Of a stretch of 64,000 bases of DNA, positions 1-9,155 are shown one piece after another. The notes below the pieces were generated by a model that was not told where the DNA came from, ran no database searches, and was given only the letters and a program-made list of their open reading frames with translations. Both the position numbers and the translations under genes were made by a program. Numbering within the stretch: position 1 is the first letter of the stretch; every line of letters starts with the position of its first letter. This DNA is from Stenotrophomonas maltophilia (lineage in GTDB: Bacteria; Pseudomonadota; Gammaproteobacteria; Xanthomonadales; Xanthomonadaceae), in the NCBI RefSeq assembly GCF_039555535.1, contig NZ_CP154630.1, forward strand, positions 4,105,001 to 4,169,000. The letters are read 5' to 3'.

Positions 1-26
1 ACGATCGCCCCGGGGAGGGGAACGCA

Positions 27-263
27 ATGAGCCTGCTGGCCTGGATCGGGATATTCGCCGCCTGGAGCCTGTTCGCCACCTGGGTGCTGCGTTGGGGTGG
101 CGCGGCCTGGATGGAAGGCTGGAAGTCGCTGGCCTTCGTCGACAGCTGGGGCAGCCTCTGGGACGAAGCGCAGATCAAGCTGTACTTCCTCTGCCTGTGG
201 ATCGTCTACGGCCTGTGGTTCCTGGCCGGCCTGTTCGTGCCGGAGTGGCGCGGCCTGCCGTGA
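27..263 (+). CDS. Small membrane protein, function unknown
   Basis: 78-residue ORF with a strong ribosome site (GGGGAGGGG) 8 bases before its ATG. Two hydrophobic stretches (about residues 4-25 and 50-70) are rich in Trp, so a small inner-membrane protein with two membrane segments is likely. It ends 55 bases before cca and may share its transcript. I do not recognise a family. Overlapping longer frames in this stretch are shadows. Confidence 0.6.
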   Translation: MSLLAWIGIFAAWSLFATWVLRWGGAAWMEGWKSLAFVDSWGSLWDEAQIKLYFLCLWIVYGLWFLAGLFVPEWRGLP

Positions 264-318
264 TGCCTCTGCATCGGTCGTGCCGGAACATCTGCGCCGG
301 CCGTGCGATCATCCCCCC

Positions 319-1539
319 ATGAAGATCTATCTTGTCGGCGGCGCCGTACGCGACCGCCTGCTGCAGCGCCCTGCCGGTGACCGCGACTGGGTCGTGGTCG
401 GCGCCACGCCCGCGCAGATGGAAGCGCTGGGCTACACCGCCGTGGGCCGTGATTTTCCGGTATTCCTGCACCCGGAAACCGGCGAGGAATACGCGCTGGC
501 GCGCACCGAGCGCAAATCCGGCCGTGGCTATCGCGGCTTCGTGGTCGATGCCGATCCGGCAGTAACGCTGGAAGACGACCTGCAGCGCCGCGACTTCACC
601 ATCAACGCCATTGCCTGCGACGAAGACACCGGCCATCTGGTGGACCCCTACGGCGGCGTGCGTGATCTTGAACAGCGTGTGCTGCGCCACGTCGGTCCCG
701 CCTTCGTCGAAGACCCGCTGCGCGTGCTGCGCGCGGCCCGCTTCATGGCGCGCTTTGCGCCGCTGGGCTTCACCGTCGCGCCGGAAACCATGGACCTGAT
801 GCGCGAGATCGCCGCCAGTGGCGAACTGGATGCACTGGTGCCGGAGCGGGTGTGGCAGGAACTGCGCAAGGTACTGGTCAGTGCGCAGCCTTCGGCATTC
901 CTGCGCACGCTGCATGATGCACAGGCACTGGGCCCGATCCTGCCCGAGCTGGAAGCGCTGTACGGCGTGCCGCAGCGCGCCGAGTTCCATCCGGAGATCG
1001 ACACCGGCGTCCATCAGGAAATGGTCAGCGACATGGCCGCGAAACTGGCACCGGGCGATGACCTGGTCGGTTTCGCCGCGCTCACCCACGATCTCGGCAA
1101 GGGTCTGACGCCGCCGGAAGAATGGCCGCGCCACATCATGCACGAGCAGCGTGGCATCAAGCCCTTGAAGGCACTGTGCGCGCGGTTGAAGATTCCCACC
1201 GAGCACCAGCAGCTGGCCGAGGCGGTCTGCCGCGAGCACTTGAACGTGCACCGCATCGACGAACTGCGCGATGCCACGGTGCTGGAACTGCTTGGCCGCT
1301 GCGATGCGTTGCGCCGCCCCGAACGCGTGGCGCGTATCGCGCTCTGCTGCGAGGCTGACAAGCGTGGCCGCCTCGGTTTCGAGGACGCCGACTACCCGCA
1401 GGGCGAGACGCTCAAGCGCCTGCACCAGGCGGCACTGTCAGTGCAGGCGCGGGATCTGGATACCACCCATCTGAAGGGCCCGGCCATCGGCGAAGCCCTG
1501 GCCAAGGCACGGGTGAAGGCGATTGCCGCTGCCCGCTGA
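319..1539 (+). CDS. cca: CCA tRNA nucleotidyltransferase (multifunctional)
   Basis: 406 aa; adds or repairs the 3' CCA of tRNAs in the cytoplasm. The N-terminus [15 protein letters not shown] is the class II nucleotidyltransferase signature. It is followed by the metal-binding DxD (Asp21, Asp23) and the [10 protein letters not shown] block at residues 90-99. A C-terminal HD phosphohydrolase domain is present (HD at 257-258), as in the roughly 412-aa E. coli enzyme, so repair plus phosphatase activity is expected. I chose the ATG at 319 because it gives the family N-terminus. An in-frame ATG at 97 would add 74 unrelated residues that overlap the upstream gene. Confidence 0.97.
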   Translation: MKIYLVGGAVRDRLLQRPAGDRDWVVVGATPAQMEALGYTAVGRDFPVFLHPETGEEYALARTERKSGRGYRGFVVDADPAVTLEDDLQRRDFTINAIACDEDTGHLVDPYGGVRDLEQRVLRHVGPAFVEDPLRVLRAARFMARFAPLGFTVAPETMDLMREIAASGELDALVPERVWQELRKVLVSAQPSAFLRTLHDAQALGPILPELEALYGVPQRAEFHPEIDTGVHQEMVSDMAAKLAPGDDLVGFAALTHDLGKGLTPPEEWPRHIMHEQRGIKPLKALCARLKIPTEHQQLAEAVCREHLNVHRIDELRDATVLELLGRCDALRRPERVARIALCCEADKRGRLGFEDADYPQGETLKRLHQAALSVQARDLDTTHLKGPAIGEALAKARVKAIAAAR

Positions 1540-1546
1540 AGACCTG

Positions 1547-1572
1547 GTAGTGCCGGCCGCTGGCCGGCAACC
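1547..1572. repeat. Single GTAG-type REP
   Basis: GTAG head followed by GCCGGCC-gct-GGCCGGC. One isolated unit just after the cca stop codon, between convergent cca and the SseB-like gene. It matches the S. maltophilia GTAG repeat family. Confidence 0.8.
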
Positions 1573-1586
1573 AGACAATCGCTGGA

Positions 1587-2021
1587 TCAGTGCGCCATGC
1601 CGCGGGTAATCGCCGCAGCACGCTGCTTCAGCTGCGCCACGGCATCGGGAATCATTTCCATGCCCACGTCCAGGCCCGGGTTCAGCACCAGGCCGACGCC
1701 GTCGCCGATCCCGGCCAGCAGCGCGTGCACCGCGATCGGCATGGCGTGGGCGAACTGCGGCAGCTGCTCATGCCACAGGCCGGCGCGCTCGGGCGCGGTG
1801 AACACCGCGAACATGGGCTCGCCGCTTTCGCTGGTCAGCACCAGCGGCGAGATGCTCTCGTCCCAGGCACCGTCTTCGCCGATGGCCTTGTCCAGCAACA
1901 CGAACGCCGTCGAGGTCAGCAGGCCGTCGAGGAACTGCGACGCGGTCAGCGTGCCGTCCTGGGCCTGCAGCAGGCGCACCTCGAGGTCGTTGAGGGGGTC
2001 GAACGGGGTGTCGTGGTCCAT
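1587..2021 (-). CDS. SseB-family protein
   Basis: 144 aa, soluble, acidic, no signal peptide. The N-terminal half (LLTSTAFVLLDKAIGEDG, then VLTSESGEPMFAVFTAPERA) has the strand pattern of the SseB N-terminal domain, named after the E. coli enhanced-serine-sensitivity protein. The molecular function of the family is unclear. The gene follows the 111-aa membrane protein and the S41 peptidase on the same strand with a 49-bp gap, so the three could be one transcript. Name from recognition of the family pattern, not a search. Confidence 0.7.
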   Translation of the reverse strand: MDHDTPFDPLNDLEVRLLQAQDGTLTASQFLDGLLTSTAFVLLDKAIGEDGAWDESISPLVLTSESGEPMFAVFTAPERAGLWHEQLPQFAHAMPIAVHALLAGIGDGVGLVLNPGLDVGMEMIPDAVAQLKQRAAAITRGMAH

Positions 2022-2070
2022 GGTCGGTTCCAGTACGTGATTGCAGGGCAGACTTTAACAGGCCAGGTTC

Positions 2071-2406
2071 TCAACCGATGTATCCGTGCCGCCACATCCA
2101 CCCGGCGCACGCCAGCGCGGCCACCCCCACCAGCATCAATGGCAGGCCGAAGCGGTGCCGCCACGGGATCGGCACCCCGCCCAGCTGCTGGTCCATGGTG
2201 TCGGTATCCAGCACCCAGCCGTGTTCGCAGCGGGTGCAGGCCAGCTCGTAGCGGCGCTGGTAGGTGAAGCCGAACAGCAGGTCGATGCGCGCCATCCTGT
2301 AGCGCAGCTGGGGGGCAAACTCGGTTTCCGTCCCGCAGCGCAGGCAGTGGTGGGCTTCGGTGGGGCCGACGATCAGCACCTGTTCCTGTTGGCCGATCAG
2401 GATCAT
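2071..2406 (-). CDS. Zinc-ribbon-like membrane-anchored protein, unknown function
   Basis: 111 aa. Two CxxC pairs (CLRC near residue 21 and CTRC near 57) flank a short basic segment and look like a zinc ribbon. They are followed by one hydrophobic helix near residues 86-105 with a tail ending in RHGYIG. A cytoplasmic zinc-binding head tethered to the inner membrane is the simplest reading. It starts 3 bases after the S41 peptidase stop, so co-translation is likely. Confidence 0.6.
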   Translation of the reverse strand: MILIGQQEQVLIVGPTEAHHCLRCGTETEFAPQLRYRMARIDLLFGFTYQRRYELACTRCEHGWVLDTDTMDQQLGGVPIPWRHRFGLPLMLVGVAALACAGWMWRHGYIG

Positions 2407-2409
2407 GGA

Positions 2410-3447
2410 TCAGCGACCCTGGCAGGCGGGCTGGGCCAGCAGCCATTGCTGGGCGGCGGCAAGGGTGGCCGCATCGCCGTCCGTGCGCTGGTCGGGCTCT
2501 ATCTTGAGCCCGTCGCCGCGGCCGTTGCGGTCGTGCATTACGGTCATGGTCAACAACAGGCGACTGCCATCGGCAAGGGTGTGGACGACATTGCCGGTGG
2601 AGACACCCGCGGTCGGCTGGCCGAAGCTGCGCGTCTGCGCGCGACCACGGAACGCCAGCACCGAGGCCTCGCCCGAACTGCCGGTGCGCGGCCCGAACAG
2701 CACCGCCACCGGCGCGCCAGGCTGCCGCAGCACATGGCCGGACTGGCCAAAGTCCAGCACCGGCTTGCCTGCATGCTGCACGGCGGTCGCGGTCAACGTC
2801 CAGCGCTCCGGCCCCTGTGCGGTTTCGAAAGACCCCACATCTTCGTTATTCACCACCGAGGTGCGCAGCAACGGCGCCATGCCCAGCAGCATCGGCCACA
2901 TGTTGCCACCGCTGTTGTCCCGCAGGTCGACGATCCAGCCACAGCGCATGCCGTCGTCCTTGCTGCGGATGATCTGCTGCCACCGCGCGGCGCGCTGGAT
3001 GTTCTGGCGGAATGCTTCCTGCGGGGTCGCGCCGGGCGTAGGGGCATAGCCCTCGATGACCACCCAGCCGATGCGCGCATCCACCGCATCGGCGGCTTTG
3101 GCCCGGTCCACGGCGGCAGCGCCGGCCTGCTGCGCGCGCTCTGCAGCCTCGCGCATGCGTGCAACCGTCATCCAGACGCCATGCCCTCCGGTGCTCTCCA
3201 CGATGATCTCACGCAGGGCGGTCTGCAGCGCACCGGGGTATGACTGCAACGAGGCCAGTCGTTTACGGGCGGCAGGCCAGTCCACCTTGTCCTGATACAG
3301 CGCCTCATGCTCGAGCATGTCGAGAATCTGCGCCTGTGCTTCCGGCGATGGCACCTCGGCGGCCGGCGTGGATGCCGCCATTGCATCGGCAGCCAGCATG
3401 GTCATCATCAGCGCGCCAATCCGGCGCGCGCCCCTGCGAAACTGCAT
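2410..3447 (-). CDS. Secreted S41-family (tail-specific-type) peptidase
   Basis: 345 aa from the ATG at 3447, which is followed by a signal-peptide-like segment ending near residue 24 (ADAMA). The frame is open further upstream but there it runs through repeat DNA. WIVDLRDNSGG (171-181) and GPRTGSSGEAS (252-262) are the S41 core blocks, with the nucleophilic Ser expected at 257 or 258. There is no clear PDZ domain, unlike Prc and CtpA. This is the short S41 type that resembles interphotoreceptor-retinoid-binding/tricorn-core proteins. Periplasmic or extracellular; substrate unknown. Confidence 0.85.
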   Translation of the reverse strand: MQFRRGARRIGALMMTMLAADAMAASTPAAEVPSPEAQAQILDMLEHEALYQDKVDWPAARKRLASLQSYPGALQTALREIIVESTGGHGVWMTVARMREAAERAQQAGAAAVDRAKAADAVDARIGWVVIEGYAPTPGATPQEAFRQNIQRAARWQQIIRSKDDGMRCGWIVDLRDNSGGNMWPMLLGMAPLLRTSVVNNEDVGSFETAQGPERWTLTATAVQHAGKPVLDFGQSGHVLRQPGAPVAVLFGPRTGSSGEASVLAFRGRAQTRSFGQPTAGVSTGNVVHTLADGSRLLLTMTVMHDRNGRGDGLKIEPDQRTDGDAATLAAAQQWLLAQPACQGR

Positions 3448-3547
3448 GCGACATGTCCTTGTCGTTTGATCAGGGCTGCAGCATAACCGGGCGCCGATCG
3501 GCTTCGCCATCGCGTGGACGAAGTACTCGATCGGATGCAGGTCTGCT

Positions 3548-3658
3548 GTAGAGCCGAGCCGATGCTCGGCTGCTTCTCGGCCGGAGGGAAAGCCGAGCAT
3601 GGGCTCGGCTCTACAGTCGCCCTCCTCCGGTGGGATCCGTGTCGACCAAGGTCGACAC
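3548..3658. repeat. Paired GTAG REP plus GTGTCGACC palindrome
   Basis: 3548-3614 holds two GTAG REP units in inverted orientation, each with a GCCGAGC...GCTCGGC stem. 3639-3658 is a perfect 20-bp palindrome, GTGTCGACC-aa-GGTCGACAC, of a second repeat family that recurs through the window. The stretch lies between the autotransporter stop and the S41 peptidase promoter. Confidence 0.85.
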
Positions 3659-3677
3659 CCACTGGAGCCCGCAGCCG

Positions 3678-6600
3678 TCACCAGTCCGCGCGCAGGCCGA
3701 TGTTGCCTTCGATGATGCGGCGCTTCTCGTTGCGGTCGCCGCCCAGTTCGCGAGTGTAGTCGGCCACCGCATAGGCGCTTATCGTGCGGTTGAAACGCCC
3801 GACCACGCCCACACCGGCTTCCAGCGCGCGCGAGCGCTGCGAATTGACGATCACGTCGTCGTCGAAGCGGATGCGGTCTTCGCCGGAGCGGCCATGCCAG
3901 TAATTGAGCTTGAAATACGGTTGCCAACCGTTGTCGGCCAGCTGGTAATCGCCGGCCAGGCGCAGGCCGATGCGGCCGGTCCAGGCGTTGTCGTTGTCGA
4001 AGCGCACGCTCGACACTTCATCGCGGCGGTCGTCCAGCGAGGTGCGTTGCAAGATCACCTGCACCTGCGGTTCCAGCCACCATGCGGACTGACCGAAGCG
4101 CAGCAGCGGCTTGCCGGCTTCCACCGACACGCTGGTGCCGTCGCCGCTCAGGCCGAAGCCGAGCCCGCGCGAGGAGCGCACGCGGCCGTCGTAGCGGCTC
4201 TGCATCGCCACAGCATCGATGTAGCCGCCACTGCTGTCGGTGAAGGTCCAGTACAAGCCCACGTGCTTGTCGTCCAGGCGGTTCTGGCCCACCTGCACGT
4301 TCTCCCAGCCCAGCGCCAGGCCGGTGGTCCTGCCCTGCGCGCGGGTGCGGCCGACGAACACGCCGATCTGGTTGCGATGGTTGTCGGAGGCAGCGGCCCA
4401 CACGTCGAGACCAGCCTGCAGGCCCATCACATCGCCATCGAAGCCGGGCTGCGCATCGCCCTTCCAGTGGATCTCGCTGCTCTGCCCCACCAAGCGGCCC
4501 CAGGCGGTGCGGAATGCGCCCTGGTTGTACAGCAGGCGCTGCTCGCCCTGCCGCTCGTGGAAGGTGCCGAGGCTGGCCAGCGAGGTCTCGCGCAGGAGCG
4601 GCGGCACCACGGCATAGGTGGCAGTCTCCACGCGGTACAGCGGCACCACTGCGCCCTCGGCGGGGCGTGCACCCGGCGTCGGCGGGGCACCGGTTCCGGG
4701 CAGCGCACCGCCGGCCACTGGCACGTCCGGCACGGCCGGATCGCTGGGTGGCGCCACCGGCGCGGGTTCCGGTGGCGGTGGTGGCGGCGCGGTCTCGCCC
4801 GCGGTCAGGTCCGGATCGGTGGCGCCTTCGGGCGGCGGCGGCGGTGCCGGGGTGATCGGCGGCGGTGGGGCCACTGGAGGCGTCAGCGGTGGCGGTGTCG
4901 CGCTGCCGCCACCGTTGGGTGCTGGCGTCGGCCCGGTCACCAGCGTCGAACGCAGGTACCAGTTCTCGGCGGTACCGGCACTGACACCGCCCTTGAACAG
5001 GTAGTACTCGTAGGCACCGGCCGCAACCGGTGCGAACAGCGAAAACGCACCCGGCGCGGTGCGGCCGCCATTCAAGGCCTGCACCACCAGGATGCCATCG
5101 GCCAGCGTGGCGGCGCCGCTGCCGCCGGCATTGAGCACGCCGATGCCGGTGGTCCCGGTGGCAGTACCGCCGTCGATCACCAGGCGGTCGCTGGTGGAGT
5201 TGTCCGCGCCCAGCACGGTACGCAGGTACAGGCCACCGCCGTCACCACGATAGTTGCCACGCACGGTGAACACGTCGCCAGCGCCGGTACCGGTCAGGTC
5301 GATGCGCCCGGCATTGACCATCTCCACCAGTGCACCACTGTTGAATGGGCGGATGGCATGCCCCCCACTGCCCGCGTAGACGGTACTGGTGTCATCCACC
5401 GTGAGCGTGCCGGTGCCGCTACCGCTGTCGCCCAGCACCAGATCGCCATCGAAGGTCAGCTCGGTGCTGTTGGCCAGGCTGATCGCCTCCCAGTTCTGGA
5501 AGCGGCCCACGCCCGTGGTCTTGACGTTGCTCAGGTTGAGCTGGTCGATGCCACCGCCACCGTCGAACAGCGGCACCGCACCGAGGTTGCCCTGGTTGAG
5601 GTTGCTGAGGTTGGCCACGTCGTTGTCCGGGCCCATGTCGATCGCGCCGTAGACGATGCCACTACCCTTCCAGTTGAAGGTGTCATTGCCGGTACTGAGC
5701 AGTACCTGCCCGCGCACGGTGCCGTCGGTGATGGTCACGCTGTCGTTGCCGCCGCTGACGCTGATGTTGCCGCCGATGTAGGCGATACCCGAGATGATGA
5801 TGGTATCGGTGTCGAAACCGGTCACCACATTGCCATCCACGGTGCCGCCGGACTGGTCCCACAGGTTCTTGTCCAGCTTCATGTTGACGCGGCCGATGCG
5901 GCCACCGGTCATCCAGGCCTGGTCGCCATCCTCGAACGCGCCGATGATGCGGCCACCGCTCATGCGGAAGGTATCGATGTTGTCGCCCTGCTGCAGCGCG
6001 CCGATCGTGCCGCCGCTCATGATGAAATCATCGCGACCACTGCCCTGTGCCACCAGGCCGGTAACGGTGCCGCCGGTGACGGTCATCTGGTCATCGCCGC
6101 TGCCCTGGTCGACGCTGTCGATGGTGCCATTGCCCAGCAGCAGCACGTCGTTGCCATCGCCCTGCAGGACACCGCCGCTGATGCTGCCGGCCTGCATGTC
6201 CAGGCGGTCGTTGCCGGCACCGAACTGCACGCCGGTGCGCCCGCTGATCGTTCCGCGGTTGACCAGCACGCTGTCGCCCGCGCCGACGAACTGCAGGGCG
6301 GTGTTGTTGCCGGTGCTGATGCTGCCGGCGTTTTCGACGCGGCTGCCACCACCAAGCTGGACCGCCACGCCACCCACCGAACTGATCGTGCCGAGGTTGG
6401 ACAGCAGGTGCCCGCCGGCCCCGACCAGCGAAATCGCACTGCCACCACCGCTCTGTTGCAGTTGTGCCGTGCTGGCGACATTGACGGTGATACCGGCCGC
6501 GCCAGTGGCAGCGACGGGAACGGTCTGCGGATTCGGCGCGCTGGCATCGCAGGTGACCGTCTGGCTGGCAGTCGGGGTGGCATTGTCACAGCCGGCCCAA

Positions 6601-6704
6601 GCGACACTGGCGGTCAACAGCATGACGGACGGGACAGCCAGGGCCTGAACCACGGAAACAGTGAGGCGGCGCGGACGGAAAGCGCGCGGGACGGCACGGG
6701 ACAT
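3678..6704 (-). CDS. Autotransporter (type Va) with beta-helix passenger and outer-membrane barrel
   Basis: 1008 aa. An extended signal peptide with a basic start and hydrophobic core ends at SVAWA (about residue 37). The passenger (about 40-585) is rich in Gly, Asn, Asp, Thr and Ser. Between about 150 and 370 it has regular rungs of the form GxGNDxxxxxGGTI, as expected for a right-handed beta-helix. A Pro-rich linker follows (about 588-678, runs of PPPPP). The C-terminal 270 residues form an autotransporter barrel with alternating aromatic strands ending in LRADW. No catalytic triad is obvious in the passenger, so adhesion or aggregation is more likely than protease activity. Single-gene unit. 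Confidence 0.9.
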   Translation of the reverse strand: MSRAVPRAFRPRRLTVSVVQALAVPSVMLLTASVAWAGCDNATPTASQTVTCDASAPNPQTVPVAATGAAGITVNVASTAQLQQSGGGSAISLVGAGGHLLSNLGTISSVGGVAVQLGGGSRVENAGSISTGNNTALQFVGAGDSVLVNRGTISGRTGVQFGAGNDRLDMQAGSISGGVLQGDGNDVLLLGNGTIDSVDQGSGDDQMTVTGGTVTGLVAQGSGRDDFIMSGGTIGALQQGDNIDTFRMSGGRIIGAFEDGDQAWMTGGRIGRVNMKLDKNLWDQSGGTVDGNVVTGFDTDTIIISGIAYIGGNISVSGGNDSVTITDGTVRGQVLLSTGNDTFNWKGSGIVYGAIDMGPDNDVANLSNLNQGNLGAVPLFDGGGGIDQLNLSNVKTTGVGRFQNWEAISLANSTELTFDGDLVLGDSGSGTGTLTVDDTSTVYAGSGGHAIRPFNSGALVEMVNAGRIDLTGTGAGDVFTVRGNYRGDGGGLYLRTVLGADNSTSDRLVIDGGTATGTTGIGVLNAGGSGAATLADGILVVQALNGGRTAPGAFSLFAPVAAGAYEYYLFKGGVSAGTAENWYLRSTLVTGPTPAPNGGGSATPPPLTPPVAPPPPITPAPPPPPEGATDPDLTAGETAPPPPPPEPAPVAPPSDPAVPDVPVAGGALPGTGAPPTPGARPAEGAVVPLYRVETATYAVVPPLLRETSLASLGTFHERQGEQRLLYNQGAFRTAWGRLVGQSSEIHWKGDAQPGFDGDVMGLQAGLDVWAAASDNHRNQIGVFVGRTRAQGRTTGLALGWENVQVGQNRLDDKHVGLYWTFTDSSGGYIDAVAMQSRYDGRVRSSRGLGFGLSGDGTSVSVEAGKPLLRFGQSAWWLEPQVQVILQRTSLDDRRDEVSSVRFDNDNAWTGRIGLRLAGDYQLADNGWQPYFKLNYWHGRSGEDRIRFDDDVIVNSQRSRALEAGVGVVGRFNRTISAYAVADYTRELGGDRNEKRRIIEGNIGLRADW

Positions 6705-6939
6705 ACAGCACTCCTGGACAGGGGATCAGGAACTGCGGATATGCGGTACTGCGAGCGAAGTCTGCGCCATGGTGAACGGTTTCGACAGGTGAATTTGCGT
6801 GCCGATGATCACAGTTCAGATGCGAACTTGATGGGGCATCACCTCGCCTTTACGCGGCTGAAACCGTTCATCATGTGGGTGATCGCGCGCCACGCGGAGA
6901 GCATCCACGCATGGCGTGGATGTGGCGCGCCGCCGGGGG
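6705..6939. other. Upstream region of the autotransporter, with one palindrome
   Basis: 235-bp stretch between the nagX stop and the autotransporter start. It holds a 21-bp palindrome at 6902-6922 (CATCCACGC-atg-GCGTGGATG), also found near 19330-19350. The rest presumably carries the autotransporter promoter, but I cannot pick one out. Confidence 0.5.
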
Positions 6940-8007
6940 TCAGATCTTAAGATAGATCTTCCGCCGGTCCAGCCACCACGCCACACCCCACCACAATGCA
7001 ACGAACGCCATCGCCTGCAACATCGACGCCAGCTCCAATGCGTGCGGCATGGCGGTCGCCAACTGCTGCCAGATCCAGCCCCAGTCACCGCTCGCCATCA
7101 GCACCACCGACATCACCGACGCCCCCAGGTAAGCGGTGATTGCATTGACACCGAAGCGCCTGCCCAGCGCCGGCCAGCCCTTCTGGTCGATCAGCACGTG
7201 GCCCAGCCACAGCGCCAGCGCGGCCAGGCCGCCGGTCCACAGCACGTAGCTGGGCGTCCACAGCTGCTTGTTCAGCGGAAGCACGATGGCCAGCAGCAGA
7301 CCGAGCACGGTAGTCGCCACGCCCAGCCCGGCAAGCGCCGCAGCACGCCCGCTGCGCAGCAGGCCACCGGCCAACAGGCCGAGCACGGTACTGGCCAGTG
7401 CACCCAGCGTGCTCAGCAATCCTTCCGGGTCATGGCCCAGCCCGGTATCGGCATGCCATTGATAGATCCACGGCGCGAACAGCGCGGTATCCAGGCGGCT
7501 GGCCGGATTGGTCCACGGTGCCAGGTCGCCGATGCCGAGCAGCAGCACGGTGTAGCCCACCAGCAGCGCGACCAGCACGCCGGCCTGCACGCGCGGTCGT
7601 GCATACACCGCCAGCACGCCCACCAACGCCGCACACAGCGCGATGCGTTGCAGCACGCCCCAGATGCGGAAGTGGTGCGTATCCAGCGCCCACCAGATCA
7701 GCAGATGCAACAGCGCACCGGCCACCAGGATGCGCAGCGCGCGCTCCAGCACGCCGCGCGCCAGCGCAGGACGCGCAGCGGCATCCAGCGCGCGCGGTGC
7801 CACGCTGAAGGCCATCGACACGCCGACCAGGAACAGGAAGAACGGGAACACCAGATCGGTGGGCGTGCAGCCGTGCCATTCCGAGTGACGCAGCGGCGCG
7901 AACACCGCACTCCAGTCACCCGGATTGTTGACCAGCAGCATCGCCGCCACGGTGATGCCGCGCAGGGCATCGATCGAGCCCAGCCGGCGTGGCGGCGTTG
8001 CGCTCAT
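6940..8007 (-). CDS. nagX: NagX-like polytopic acyltransferase-family protein (GlcNAc utilisation)
   Basis: 355 aa, about ten hydrophobic helices, inner membrane. The N-terminal block SIDALRGITVAAMLLVNNPG is the signature of the heparan-alpha-glucosaminide N-acetyltransferase-like family (COG4299/DUF5009), which includes NagX. nagX is found in GlcNAc operons of Xanthomonas and Shewanella, where it is thought to act at or near sugar uptake; its reaction is not settled. The ATG shares one base with the nagA stop (TGATG), so it is translationally coupled as the last gene of the leftward nag operon. Confidence 0.88.
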   Translation of the reverse strand: MSATPPRRLGSIDALRGITVAAMLLVNNPGDWSAVFAPLRHSEWHGCTPTDLVFPFFLFLVGVSMAFSVAPRALDAAARPALARGVLERALRILVAGALLHLLIWWALDTHHFRIWGVLQRIALCAALVGVLAVYARPRVQAGVLVALLVGYTVLLLGIGDLAPWTNPASRLDTALFAPWIYQWHADTGLGHDPEGLLSTLGALASTVLGLLAGGLLRSGRAAALAGLGVATTVLGLLLAIVLPLNKQLWTPSYVLWTGGLAALALWLGHVLIDQKGWPALGRRFGVNAITAYLGASVMSVVLMASGDWGWIWQQLATAMPHALELASMLQAMAFVALWWGVAWWLDRRKIYLKI

Positions 8008-9155
8008 CAGGCGGCCTCGTACTGTCCGGCAATCCAGGTGCCACGCACCTGCAGGGCGTCATCGAGCAGCACCAGGTCGGCCTGGTAGCCCTCGGCGATA
8101 TGGCCCAGGCGATCATCGACGTTGAGGAACTGCGCTGGGTAGGTCGAGGCCATGCGTGCCGCTTCGGCCAGCGACTGGCCGAGCAGCTGCACGGTGTTAC
8201 GCACGGCGGTGGCCATGTCCAGCGCCGAACCGGCCAGCGAGCCGGCGGCATTGCGCACCACGCCGTCGATGGCGGTGATGGTTTCGCCGTACAGCACGTA
8301 GCTGGGATCATCGGCACCGACCGGCGGCATTGCATCGGTGACCAGCAGCAGGCGACCGCGCGGCTTGGCAGCCAGTGCCACGCGCAGGCTGGCCGGATGC
8401 ACGTGCACGCCATCGACGATGATGCCGATCCAGCTGTCGCGGTCCTCCAGCGCAGCGCCCACCGCGCCGGGCTCACGGCCCTGCAGCGGCGACATCGCGT
8501 TGTAAAGGTGGGTGAAGCCGCGCACGCCGGCATCCAGGCCGGCACGAATTTCCTCGTACGTGCCAGCAGTGTGGCCAGCAGCAACGATCACGCCGCGTTC
8601 GACCAGCGCGCGGATGGTCTCCAGCGGCACGCGTTCCGGCGCCAGCGTCAGCAGGGTCACGCCGTTGTCCAGCGACGCGGCCAGCGCGATCTCTTCTTCA
8701 TCCGGCACGCGGAACTTGCTGGCATCGTGCGTGCCCTTGCGCGCCGGCGCGATGTACGGCCCTTCCAGATGGATACCGATCACGCCCGGCACCCCCTGCG
8801 CGATGGCCTCGCGCATCGCACCGATCGCCTGGCGCATCACGCCCACGTCATCGCTGATCAGCGTGGGCAGCATCGCGGTGGTGCCGAAGCGACGGTGCGC
8901 CTGCGCGATGGTGCGCAGCGAGGCGACATCGGGCGTGTTGTTGAACAGCGCGCCGCCGCCACCATTGACCTGCACGTCGATGAAGCCCGGCAGCAGCCAG
9001 CCGCCGCCCAGATCCACCTGCTCATCGGCCTGGCCCAGCTGCGGTGCGGCGTCGGGCAACAGGGCGCTGATCTGCCCGTTCTCGATCACCAGCGCCAGAT
9101 CATCGCGGAAGTCGTCGCCCGCCAGGATGCGGGCATTGCGCAGCACGGTCACCAT
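8007..9155 (-). CDS. nagA: N-acetylglucosamine-6-phosphate deacetylase
   Basis: 382 aa. Hydrolyses GlcNAc-6-P to GlcN-6-P and acetate. Amidohydrolase fold: HLEGPY gives the metal ligand Glu131, GHT gives His195, THLYNAMSP gives His216, and VTDAM supplies the catalytic Asp274. These positions match the E. coli enzyme almost residue for residue. The start at 9155 is chosen because the ATG overlaps the nagB stop by one base (TAATG). The frame stays open upstream inside nagB, but that extension has no family resemblance. Confidence 0.96.
   Translation of the reverse strand: MVTVLRNARILAGDDFRDDLALVIENGQISALLPDAAPQLGQADEQVDLGGGWLLPGFIDVQVNGGGGALFNNTPDVASLRTIAQAHRRFGTTAMLPTLISDDVGVMRQAIGAMREAIAQGVPGVIGIHLEGPYIAPARKGTHDASKFRVPDEEEIALAASLDNGVTLLTLAPERVPLETIRALVERGVIVAAGHTAGTYEEIRAGLDAGVRGFTHLYNAMSPLQGREPGAVGAALEDRDSWIGIIVDGVHVHPASLRVALAAKPRGRLLLVTDAMPPVGADDPSYVLYGETITAIDGVVRNAAGSLAGSALDMATAVRNTVQLLGQSLAEAARMASTYPAQFLNVDDRLGHIAEGYQADLVLLDDALQVRGTWIAGQYEAA

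Noticed and set aside
3630..6950. 1106-aa plus-strand open frame opposite the autotransporter
   Set aside because: Antisense shadow of a Gly/Thr-rich GC-biased gene; low-complexity Arg/His/Ala translation with no domain, and it runs past both ends of the real gene.
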